Assembly (NCBI GenBank): GCA_039916225.1
Contig: JBDSLU010000558.1
Location: 1 to 15,696, forward strand
From: JBDSLU01 sp039916225
GTDB lineage: Bacteria; Acidobacteriota; Vicinamibacteria; Vicinamibacterales; Vicinamibacteraceae
Direction of reading: 5' to 3'
Length of the DNA: 15,696 bases
The position numbers and the translations under genes are program-made. The notes under the pieces were generated by a model. That model ran no database searches, was not told where the DNA came from, and was given only the letters and a program-made list of their open reading frames with translations. Shown piece after piece: positions 5,131 through 12,138 of the stretch. The number at the start of each line of letters is the position of its first letter. The stretch's first letter is position 1.

Positions 5131-7448
5131 TGCGCGGGAGAAGAGCGGTGGTTCCGCTCCTAACAATCATGCTGGCGACGCTCTTGGAGTTGAGCAGTGT
5201 CGCGGCCAAATCCTTCACGTTCGGCGAAGCCCAGGCCGCGCAGGCCCCGGCAGCCACCGAACTCACCGGCGTCGAGGTCGGCAGGAATGCTGACGGCGTG
5301 ACCGTGACCCTCAAGGGGAACGGCAAGCTGGCCTACGGCACGCTCCAGGAAGCGGATCGCCCGCCCCTGCGGCTGGTCGTCGACTTCCCGGGCGTCCGTC
5401 CGAACGTGCCCCCGGCCACGCCTGGCCAGGGCGCGCTGCGGCGGGTCCGTGTGGCGCTGAACAATCCGAATCCGCTCGTCACGCGGGTGGTGCTTGACCT
5501 CGATGTCAAGGTCACCTACAGCGTGAAGGCGTCCCCCGACGGCCGTGAAGTGACGGTCGTGCTCGCCGGGCCGTCCACCGAGCAGACCGCGGTCGAACCG
5601 GCGCGTTCCGCGCCGGCGATGGCTGCTCCCGTCGAAGCGACGCCGGCCGCGCCGGCGGCGACGTCCGCGGCCAACCGCCTGACTGGCGTGGTGGTCGGCA
5701 CCGCGCCCGAGGGCGTGACGCTGACGCTGCGCGGCAACGGCATGCTGCCGGTCGCCGAAGTCGAAGAGGCCAAGGACGCGCCAGCGCGCCTGGTGCTGAC
5801 GTTCCCGGGCGTGCGCCCGGCGGCGACGGCGCTGACCAACGTCAAGAAGGGCGTCGTCGATCGCGTCCGCGTCGCCGGCAACGGCACGCCGGGTTCGACC
5901 CGCGTCGTCGTCGAGATGTCGAAGCCGTACGCCTACCGCGTGCAGCCCGACGCCGTGAACCCGCGCAACGTCGTCGTCACCATCGGTGACCCGGCGGCGC
6001 TCGGCACGACGCCGGCCGACTTCACGCTGGCCAGGGCGGTGACGGCGTCGACGACGGCGGCTCCGGCCGCGGCCGTCCGGACGCCGACGGCAGCGGTGAC
6101 GCGCACGGCGCGCACCGAGCCCGTCGTCCAGGAGCGCAAAGCCGGCGACATGTCGCCGCGCCGCTTCACCGGTCACCCGATCAGCCTCGACTTCCAGGGC
6201 GTCGACCTCCGCGCGGTGCTCCGCACCTTCGCGGAAATCACCGGCCTCAACCTGGTCATCGATCCGGAAGTGAAGGGTGTGGTCGACGTCTCGCTGCACG
6301 AAGTGCCGTGGGATCACGCGCTCGACATCATCCTGCGGGCCAATCAGCTCGACTACACGGTCGAGGGCACCATCGTCCGCATCGCGCCGATCGAGACGCT
6401 GCGCACCGAAGGTGAATCGCGCCGCAAGCTGGCCGAAGAGCAGGCGCTCTCCGGTGAGCTGGTGACGGTGACCAAGATGCTGTCCTACGCGAAGGCGGCC
6501 GACCTGGCGCCGCTTCTCCTGCGGACGGCGCTGACCAAGCGCTCGTCGATTCAGGTGGACCCGCGCACCAACAACCTGATCATCAGCGACCTGCAGGCTG
6601 GCATCGACCGCGCCATGGCGCTGCTCGTCGACCTCGACGCGCCGCAGCCGCAGGTGGAGATCGAAGCGCGCATCGTCCGCACGACCAAGGACTTCGCCAA
6701 GGAGCTCGGCATCCAGTGGGGCTTCGGCGGGGCCGCGGCACCGGAACTGGGCAACACCACGCCGTTCGCCTTCCCGAACACCATCCGGGCCGGCGGCTCG
6801 GCGGGCACCACCAACCAGCAGGGCGCCGACTTCGGGAAGATCTCCCTGGGCGCGCTGAACGGCGCCTTCAGCATCGACGCGGCACTGTCCGCGCTCGAGA
6901 CCGACGGCAAGGTGCAGGTGCTGCTGAAGCCCCGCGTCGTGACGCAGAACAACATCAAGGCCACCATCACCCGCGGTGAGGAAATCCCCTACACCACGCT
7001 GTCGGCGGCGCCGAGCGGCGGCGACGGCTTCCAGATCATCCAGCAGGTCCCGCAGGTGTCGTTCAAGATCGCGGCCCTGACCTTGGCGGTCCTGCCGCGC
7101 ATCTCGGCCTCGGGGACGGTCATCCTCGAAGTCGACGTCGACAACGGGTCGCGCGGCACGGTGCAGGCCAACGGCAACATCTCGGTCAACACGCAGCGCG
7201 TCCAGACGACGGTGCTCGTGAAGGACCAGGGCACGACCGTCATCGGCGGCATCTACGAGACGCTCGAGACACGCATCCAGGATCGGACCCCGGGCCTGTC
7301 GCGAGTGCCGTTCATCGGCAACTTCTTCAAGCGTAATCAGCAGTCGTCGAACGAGGGCGAACTGCTCGTCTTCATTACGCCGCGGATTCTGAAGAGCGCC
7401 GAGGCGGTGACGGCACGGACCAACCCAGTCAACGGAGCCGGCAAGTAG
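5130..7448 (+). CDS. pilQ: Type IV pilus secretin PilQ
   Basis: Outer-membrane secretin that forms the gated pore for the pilus. The 772 residues comprise a signal peptide (about 1-26), an AMIN domain (44-147), an Ala/Pro-rich linker and a second AMIN domain (183-287). A second Ala/Thr/Pro linker (288-340) leads to the N0/STN domain (348-420, with DFQGVDLRAVLRTFAEITGL), the N1 domain (444-506, with TNNLIISD) and the secretin core (507-756). The core holds LLKPRVVTQNN (598-608), TTVIGGIYE (702-710) and the secretin signature VPFIGNFFK (726-734), ending in LLVFITPRIL. AMIN domains bind peptidoglycan and hold the secretin in the wall. The two AMIN copies align with each other (LTGVxVG..., FPGVRP), which indicates duplication. 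The ATG at 5130 has GAGGAGG at 7 bases and overlaps the pilP stop by 1 base. It is the last core pil gene here. Confidence 0.97.
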   Translation: MRGRRAVVPLLTIMLATLLELSSVAAKSFTFGEAQAAQAPAATELTGVEVGRNADGVTVTLKGNGKLAYGTLQEADRPPLRLVVDFPGVRPNVPPATPGQGALRRVRVALNNPNPLVTRVVLDLDVKVTYSVKASPDGREVTVVLAGPSTEQTAVEPARSAPAMAAPVEATPAAPAATSAANRLTGVVVGTAPEGVTLTLRGNGMLPVAEVEEAKDAPARLVLTFPGVRPAATALTNVKKGVVDRVRVAGNGTPGSTRVVVEMSKPYAYRVQPDAVNPRNVVVTIGDPAALGTTPADFTLARAVTASTTAAPAAAVRTPTAAVTRTARTEPVVQERKAGDMSPRRFTGHPISLDFQGVDLRAVLRTFAEITGLNLVIDPEVKGVVDVSLHEVPWDHALDIILRANQLDYTVEGTIVRIAPIETLRTEGESRRKLAEEQALSGELVTVTKMLSYAKAADLAPLLLRTALTKRSSIQVDPRTNNLIISDLQAGIDRAMALLVDLDAPQPQVEIEARIVRTTKDFAKELGIQWGFGGAAAPELGNTTPFAFPNTIRAGGSAGTTNQQGADFGKISLGALNGAFSIDAALSALETDGKVQVLLKPRVVTQNNIKATITRGEEIPYTTLSAAPSGGDGFQIIQQVPQVSFKIAALTLAVLPRISASGTVILEVDVDNGSRGTVQANGNISVNTQRVQTTVLVKDQGTTVIGGIYETLETRIQDRTPGLSRVPFIGNFFKRNQQSSNEGELLVFITPRILKSAEAVTARTNPVNGAGK

Positions 7449-7449
7449 C

Positions 7450-7466
7450 GGGCGCGAGCAGCGCCC
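7450..7466 (+). terminator. Hairpin directly after pilQ (possible partial terminator)
   Basis: GGGCGC (7450-7455) and GCGCCC (7461-7466) form a perfect 6-bp GC stem with a 5-base loop, starting 2 bases after the pilQ stop. There is no T tract, so efficient intrinsic termination is doubtful. It could protect the pil mRNA 3' end or reduce read-through into the lipoprotein genes. Confidence 0.3.
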
Positions 7467-7526
7467 CGCCACCCGGCTGGGCAACTGCGGACGGCTCATC
7501 CCAAGAGAGGACGTAGGGAGGCAGTT

Positions 7527-8189
7527 GTGAATATCAAGAATTTGAACATGCGGTGGGCCACGCGGAGCGTGCGCCCGGCAGCGGTCGCCGGCCTCGCGCT
7601 GGCAGTGATTGGCGCCACGGCCTGCGGCAGCGCCACGGCCCGCGAAGGCCAGACGCCGTCGTATCCGGTCATCGTCGTTCTCGAGGGCGCCAACGGCGCC
7701 CTCGGTTCGGGTGCGATCTTCTCGCCGGGGGCGGTGGCCTCGGATGTCATCACCTTCGTCAAGGCGACGAACTCGTTCACCATCTTCAGCGACCCGGGTC
7801 GCGTGACGATGCGGGTGGCGATGCGCGATGTCACCAACCCGAACGATCCGACGAGCAACAACGCGATCAGCTTCAACCGGTATCGCGTGGTCTACAAGCG
7901 CTCCGACGGCCGCAATACCCCCGGTGTCGATGTCCCGTACGCGTTCGATGCCGGCCTCACCTTCACGGTGCAGCCTGGCGGCGATGCCAGCATCCCGTTC
8001 GAGCTGGTCCGCGTCCAGGCCAAGCAGGAAGCGCCGCTGGCGCAGTTGACGACGGGCGGCAGCCCGGCCGTCTCCATCTCGACCCTGGCCGACATCACGT
8101 TCTTCGGTCAGGACCAGCAGGGACGCGAAGTCGTCGTCACCGGGACCATCTCGGTGAACTTCGCCAACTGGGGTGATCCGAACAGCTAG
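7527..8189 (+). CDS. Predicted lipoprotein of unknown function downstream of pilQ
   Basis: I do not recognise a named family. The 220-residue product starts at a GTG (7527) with GGGAGG 5 bases upstream. It has an arginine-containing N-region, a hydrophobic helix (about 19-32) and a lipobox-like ending GATAC, so Cys33 is probably lipidated. After a short hydrophilic spacer (GSATAREGQTPSYP) the rest looks all-beta: alternating hydrophobic strands (VIVVLEG, VTMRVAMRDV, FNRYRVVYKR, GLTFTVQPGG, IPFELVRVQ, VVVTGTISVNFANW) and no cysteine after the lipobox. Asn/Asp-rich loops (NPNDPTSNN, 104-112) could bind calcium, but no motif proves it. The fold may be immunoglobulin-like. It lies 78 bases after pilQ and 76 before the PKD lipoprotein, in the same direction, which suggests an envelope role linked to the pilus or to the next gene. 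That link is inference. Confidence 0.75.
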   Translation: MNIKNLNMRWATRSVRPAAVAGLALAVIGATACGSATAREGQTPSYPVIVVLEGANGALGSGAIFSPGAVASDVITFVKATNSFTIFSDPGRVTMRVAMRDVTNPNDPTSNNAISFNRYRVVYKRSDGRNTPGVDVPYAFDAGLTFTVQPGGDASIPFELVRVQAKQEAPLAQLTTGGSPAVSISTLADITFFGQDQQGREVVVTGTISVNFANWGDPNS

Positions 8190-8265
8190 GCGCCGGCACG
8201 GCGGGGCAACCACCATTTCTATGCGCCGGCTGAGGGAGCCGCGGTCGCATCACAGGGTAGAGGCT

Positions 8266-9639
8266 ATGCAGATCACACACGCACGCACGAATGACTCGAT
8301 GCGTCGAGGCCGGATGCGCCGGGCCAGCCTTCTGGGCTGGCTGCCGGTCGCAGCGGCAATCGCGCTCTCCGGGTGCACGGTCAAGAAGACCGAAGCGCCG
8401 GACATCACCGGGCCGTCGGAGCTCGGGCTCTCACTCGAGCTCCGGGTGTCACCGGATGTCCTCAACATGGACGGCGTCTCGCAGTCGACGCTGACCATCA
8501 CCTCGCGGGACTCGAATGGCAAGATCGAGCCGAACGTCGACGTTCGCGTCGAGGCGATGGCCGGCGGCGAGATCGTCGACGTCATCGGTCGCCTGTCGAC
8601 CAAGAACGTCAAGACGGGCGGCGACGGTCGAGCGACGCTGACCTACACGGCGCCGAACAGCGGATCGAGCCAGAACAGCGATTCCGGCAACATGATCATG
8701 ACGCTGGCGGCCATTCCGGCCGGCTACGACTACCACAACGCGGTGGTGCGTCAGGTTCAGATCCGGCTCGTGCCGCAGGGCATCCTGCTGCCGCAGCCGT
8801 TCGCGCCGGTGGCCCGGTTCACCCTGTCGCCGACCGCTCCCGGTGAAGACCAGGACGTGATCTTCGACGCGACCGGCTCGACGGCGTCATGCGTGCCGGA
8901 TCCGACCGATCCGAACAACGCCAGCAAGTGCACGCCGCAGTCCGGGGCCATCACGTCGTACCAGTGGGACTTCGGCAACGGCCAGACGGCCAGCGGTCCG
9001 CGCGTCACGACCCGCTTCTCGACGCGCGGCATCTACACCGTCCGGCTGGTGGTCACGAACGACCGAGGGCTGAGCAACAGCACGACGCAGGCGGTCACGG
9101 TCAATGGCGTGCCCAATCCGACGGCCGGCTTCGAACTGTCGCCGGCTAACCCGGGCGTCAACCAGCAGGTGTTCTTCGACGCCAACGCGTCGGCGGCGGC
9201 ACCGGGTCGGACGATCAGCCGTTATGACTGGAACTTTGGCGACGGCTTCTCCGGCAACGGCGTCACCGAATCGCACCGGTTCGCGCGGGCTGGGTCGTTC
9301 ACAGTCACGCTGACAGTGACGGACTCGGCGGGTCGGACGTCCACGGCGTCGAAGACCGTGACGGTCGGCAACACCGTCGGGCCGACGGCGGCCTTCACCG
9401 TCTCGCCGGGCACGGTCGCGGCGAATGCGGTGGCGTTCTTCGACGGCACCGTGTCGACGTCGACGCCCGGACGGACCATCGTTCGCTACGAGTGGAACTT
9501 CGGCGACAATCAGATCGTCGAGGGACCGCGCGCCGAGCACGCGTTCCGGATCGCCGGGTCCTACAGCGTCACGCTGACGGTTACCGACAGCAACGGCGCC
9601 TCGGATACCGAGACCAAGTCGGTCACCGTCACCCCGTAG
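8266..9639 (+). CDS. Predicted lipoprotein with a Big-1-like domain and three PKD domains
   Basis: A surface or periplasmic lipoprotein of 457 residues from the ATG at 8266. An arginine-rich N-region and hydrophobic helix end in the lipobox ALSGC (33-37), so Cys37 is the likely lipidation site. Residues about 52-170 resemble a bacterial Ig-like (Big-1/invasin) domain: LRVSPDVLNMDGVSQSTLTI, RDSNGKIEPNVDVRV and TGGDGRATLTYTAP. Three PKD domains follow at about 181-279, 284-367 and 372-457. Each has the core (Y/W)xWxFG(D/N) (YQWDFGNG, YDWNFGDG, YEWNFGDN) and a terminal TVRLVVTN or TVTLTVTD strand. PKD1 is enlarged by an Asp/Asn-rich insert flanked by Cys209 and Cys222, a possible disulfide. No enzymatic domain is seen. 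PKD and Big domains usually mediate binding, so a cell-surface binding or adhesion role is plausible. The start is uncertain: in-frame ATGs at 8221 and 8299 are alternatives. Confidence 0.82.
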   Translation: MQITHARTNDSMRRGRMRRASLLGWLPVAAAIALSGCTVKKTEAPDITGPSELGLSLELRVSPDVLNMDGVSQSTLTITSRDSNGKIEPNVDVRVEAMAGGEIVDVIGRLSTKNVKTGGDGRATLTYTAPNSGSSQNSDSGNMIMTLAAIPAGYDYHNAVVRQVQIRLVPQGILLPQPFAPVARFTLSPTAPGEDQDVIFDATGSTASCVPDPTDPNNASKCTPQSGAITSYQWDFGNGQTASGPRVTTRFSTRGIYTVRLVVTNDRGLSNSTTQAVTVNGVPNPTAGFELSPANPGVNQQVFFDANASAAAPGRTISRYDWNFGDGFSGNGVTESHRFARAGSFTVTLTVTDSAGRTSTASKTVTVGNTVGPTAAFTVSPGTVAANAVAFFDGTVSTSTPGRTIVRYEWNFGDNQIVEGPRAEHAFRIAGSYSVTLTVTDSNGASDTETKSVTVTP

Positions 9640-9660
9640 GTTCGTCGCAGACAGGGCACC

Positions 9661-10293
9661 ATGGGCGAGACGACACGCCTCGAGGAGTTGAAGCGCCGGG
9701 TCGAAGCCGACCCGGCGTCCATCGCCTTCGCATCGCTCGCCGAGGAGTACCGGCGCGCCGCTCGCTTCGATGAAGCCGTCGAAGCGAGTCGCGCCGGGCT
9801 CCGGTTCCACCCCACTTACGTCTCCGCGCGCGTCACGCTCGGGCGCAGCCTGATGGAGCTCGGGGTCTACGATCAGGCCGAGCGCGAGCTGCACGTCGTC
9901 GCGCGGTCGACCCCCAACAATCTGGCGGCCCGGCGGGCCCTCGGCGACCTCTACTGGCGCCAGGCCGACCTGGTCCGCGCCCTCGAACAGCTGCAGCTGG
10001 CGTCCGGCCTCGCGCCGGGCGATGGCGAGCTGGCCGAGATGGTGCGCGAGCTCGAGATGGACGTCGCGGCTGCGGAGCCGCCCATCGACGAGCCGGTCCA
10101 GGAGGTCGAGGTCGTCGCGGCGGGTGTCTCCGGGACGCTGTTGTCCCAGTCGGCGGCCATCGAGGCGCTCGAACGCTTCTATCGGGCCATCGTCCGGCGG
10201 AAGGCCGCAGGGCAGGGAAGCGAAGCGGTCGAGCTGGCGTCACAGCCGGCTCATCGCGACGCCGAGTCGACCGAGACGCGACGGGCGAGCTAG
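9661..10293 (+). CDS. TPR-repeat protein of unknown function
   Basis: A 210-residue soluble protein with no signal peptide or membrane segment. Three tetratricopeptide-like repeats are visible at about 20-53 (IAFASLAEEYRRAARFDEAV), 54-87 (VSARVTLGRSLMELGVYDQAERELHVV) and 88-121 (LAARRALGDLYWRQADLVRALEQLQLA). Each has the G/A-Y/L...A spacing and a closing Pro. An acidic Pro-containing linker (about 138-152) follows, then a predicted helix (SAAIEALERFYRAIVRRK) and a hydrophilic tail. TPRs mediate protein contacts; no partner can be named. The ATG at 9661 lies 21 bases after the PKD lipoprotein stop with only a weak upstream AGGG. It could belong with the pilus genes before it or the M24 peptidase after it. 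It lacks the lipobox of the PilF/PilW/Tgl pilotins, so it is probably not the secretin pilotin. Confidence 0.82.
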   Translation: MGETTRLEELKRRVEADPASIAFASLAEEYRRAARFDEAVEASRAGLRFHPTYVSARVTLGRSLMELGVYDQAERELHVVARSTPNNLAARRALGDLYWRQADLVRALEQLQLASGLAPGDGELAEMVRELEMDVAAAEPPIDEPVQEVEVVAAGVSGTLLSQSAAIEALERFYRAIVRRKAAGQGSEAVELASQPAHRDAESTETRRAS

Positions 10294-10341
10294 GAACCCA
10301 GACAGTTGACAGGCGACCGGCGCCGGTGCCACGGTGCCGTC

Positions 10342-11484
10342 GTGACCCATCCGTTGTCCGGGCGCCACGCCCGGGTCGCCGCGGCCCTCCAGGCTCAGGG
10401 TGTCGATGCCCTGGTCATCGTCAACTCGTCCAACATCAGGTACTTGACGGGGTTCGCGGGAACCGCCGGCATCGTCGTCGCGACCGCCGGTTGCCTTTAC
10501 TTGCTGGCGGACTTCCGCTACAGTGCCGCGGTCGCACGGCTGGTCAGGGACGGCATCGCGCCGCCGTCGCTGATGCCTGTATCGCTCGAAGGCAGCACGG
10601 GTTACGATCGTCGGCTGGCCGACCTGGTAGCCCAGGAGGGCTGGGCGCGCGTCGGGTTCGAGGAGGCGCACGTCAGCGTCCAGCGGGCCCGGCAGTGGAG
10701 TGAACTGTTCGCGGCGGCGAAGGCCGGCGCGGCGCTGGTCGGAGTGAGCGATGCGGTCGAACGGCCGCGGCTGGTGAAAGATGCCAGCGAGATTGAGACG
10801 CTGCGGGAGGCCGGCCGGCTGTTGTCGGCGGTCACCGTGGACGTTCTGGATACGGTAATCCGCGCCGGGCGGACCGAGCTGGAGATGGCGGCCGATATCG
10901 ACTGGCGCGTCAAGCGCGCCGGGTTCGAGAAACCGGCCTTCGACACGATCGTGGCTTCGGGGCCGAACAGCGCGTTGCCGCATGCGCGGCCGACGTCGCG
11001 GCGCGCCGCGGCCGGCGAGCTGGTGGTGGTCGATTTCGGGGGCATGCTGCACGGCTACGCCGTCGATCTGACGCGGACGGTCGGTCTCGGTGCGGTGCCG
11101 GACGAAGCCCGCCGGATCTACGGGGCGGTGCTGGAAGCGCAGGAGGCGGCAATCGCCGCCGCCGGACGGGCCGAGGTGACGACCGGCGAGGTCGACGCTG
11201 CGGCCCGCGACACGCTGGCCCGTCATGGCCTCGACGGCGCGTTCGGCCACGGGACGGGACACGGGTTGGGGCTCGACGTACACGAGGCCCCGCGTCTCAG
11301 CCGACGGTCGGTGGACGCGCCGGGCACGGACCGCTTGGAGGCGGGAATGGTCTTCACGATCGAGCCGGGTGCGTATGTGGAAGGCACGGGCGGCGTGCGG
11401 ATCGAGGACGACGTCCTGCGCCTCGAGGGCGGCTGCGCGCTCCTGACGGATGTGCCGCGCGCGTGGCGGGTGATCCCCGCATGA
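10342..11484 (+). CDS. M24-family metallopeptidase (Xaa-Pro aminopeptidase/dipeptidase type)
   Basis: Cytoplasmic dinuclear-metal peptidase of the pita-bread fold that cleaves peptide bonds next to proline. The product has 380 residues from the GTG at 10342: an N-terminal creatinase-type domain (about 7-137, with ALVIVNSSNIRYLTGFAG) and a catalytic domain (about 150-370). All five metal ligands are present: Asp231 (VVVDFGG), Asp242 (AVDLTRT), His307 (GTGHGLG), Glu341 (FTIEPGAY) and Glu355 (VRIEDD). The catalytic histidines His214 (ALPHARP) and His314 (LDVHE) are also present. It is closest in size and style to short YqhT/PepQ-like enzymes; aminopeptidase P and prolidase cannot be separated from sequence alone. 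An in-frame TTG at 10306 would add 12 unconserved residues. It stands directly before accB; in Firmicutes a similar gene (yqhT) is followed by efp, with accB-accC further downstream. Confidence 0.92.
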   Translation: MTHPLSGRHARVAAALQAQGVDALVIVNSSNIRYLTGFAGTAGIVVATAGCLYLLADFRYSAAVARLVRDGIAPPSLMPVSLEGSTGYDRRLADLVAQEGWARVGFEEAHVSVQRARQWSELFAAAKAGAALVGVSDAVERPRLVKDASEIETLREAGRLLSAVTVDVLDTVIRAGRTELEMAADIDWRVKRAGFEKPAFDTIVASGPNSALPHARPTSRRAAAGELVVVDFGGMLHGYAVDLTRTVGLGAVPDEARRIYGAVLEAQEAAIAAAGRAEVTTGEVDAAARDTLARHGLDGAFGHGTGHGLGLDVHEAPRLSRRSVDAPGTDRLEAGMVFTIEPGAYVEGTGGVRIEDDVLRLEGGCALLTDVPRAWRVIPA

Positions 11485-11624
11485 GCACGTCTGGAACCGC
11501 CGCCGGGCGTCCTGCCGCCAAGGCCGGCTCGCGCCGCGGCGACAGCGGCCCCCATCCCGTGGTCGGAAGCCCGGCCGCGGCCGACGCCGGCGAGCCACAG
11601 ACCGACAGGGAGTCGGACCATTCG

Positions 11625-12104
11625 ATGAACGTAGACGCGATCAAGCAGATCCTCGACCTGGTGCGCGAGCACGAGCTGACCGAGTTCGAGCTCGAGCAGG
11701 CCGGCGTGAAGCTGCGTGTGCGCAAGCAGGGCACGGCCCCGCCGGCGCTGGCCCCCGCGGCCGCGGCCATGGCGCCGCTGCCGGCGCCCCTCCTGGCGGC
11801 GCCCGTCGCGGCCCCCACCGCGGTGCCGTCCGCGCCGGCGCCGCCGGTCGAGGACGCCCTCGAGCTGTCGGTGGTGACGTCGCCGATCGTCGGCACGTTC
11901 TACCGCACGCCGGATCCGTCGTCGCCGCCGTTCGTAGAGGTGGGGCAGCGCGTCAAGAAGGGCCAGACGCTCTGCATCATCGAAGCGATGAAGCTGATGA
12001 ACGAGATCGAGTCGGAGTACGAAGGCGAGGTCGTCAAGGTCTACGTCGAGAACGGCCAGCCCGTGCAGTACGGCGAGCGGCTCTTCGCGGTGAAGACCAC
12101 CTAG
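11625..12104 (+). CDS. accB: Acetyl-CoA carboxylase biotin carboxyl carrier protein
   Basis: BCCP carries carboxybiotin between biotin carboxylase (AccC) and carboxyltransferase (AccA/AccD) in the first step of fatty acid synthesis. From the ATG at 11625 the product has 159 residues, a normal AccB length. It begins with the canonical MNVDAIKQILDLVREHELTEF segment, then an Ala/Pro swinging linker (38-76) and the biotinyl domain (about 80-158). The biotin site EAMKLMNEIE carries Lys123, and the BCCP thumb is seen as SPIVGTFYRTPDP (86-98). An in-frame ATG at 11481 overlaps the peptidase stop (ATGA) and would add 48 low-complexity Gly/Ala/Ser residues absent from AccB proteins I know. I prefer 11625 because it restores the family N-terminus and the extra codons look less biased, but coupling at 11481 is possible. 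accC follows 34 bases later. Confidence 0.93.
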   Translation: MNVDAIKQILDLVREHELTEFELEQAGVKLRVRKQGTAPPALAPAAAAMAPLPAPLLAAPVAAPTAVPSAPAPPVEDALELSVVTSPIVGTFYRTPDPSSPPFVEVGQRVKKGQTLCIIEAMKLMNEIESEYEGEVVKVYVENGQPVQYGERLFAVKTT

Positions 12105-12138
12105 CCCGGCCCGCTTCCGGCCTGCCACGACACCGCCG

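Noticed and set aside
5160..8216. A 1018-codon open frame on the minus strand opposite pilQ and the first lipoprotein
   Set aside because: Its translation is Arg/Asp/Val/Gly-rich with no family resemblance, and it is the antisense reflection of strongly biased, GC-rich coding sequence. PilQ on the plus strand has complete domains and a strong ribosome site.
8190..8230. Two copies of GCGCCGGC (8190-8197 and 8223-8230) between the lipoprotein genes
   Set aside because: The octamer is self-complementary and GC-only, so recurrence is expected in this composition. The 25-base loop makes a specific hairpin unconvincing.
8173..8265. Upstream starts (8173, 8221) for the PKD lipoprotein
   Set aside because: They would place 15-31 Arg/His-rich residues before the signal sequence, and 8173 overlaps the previous gene. 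The ATG at 8266 gives a normal-length lipoprotein signal; 8221 remains possible.
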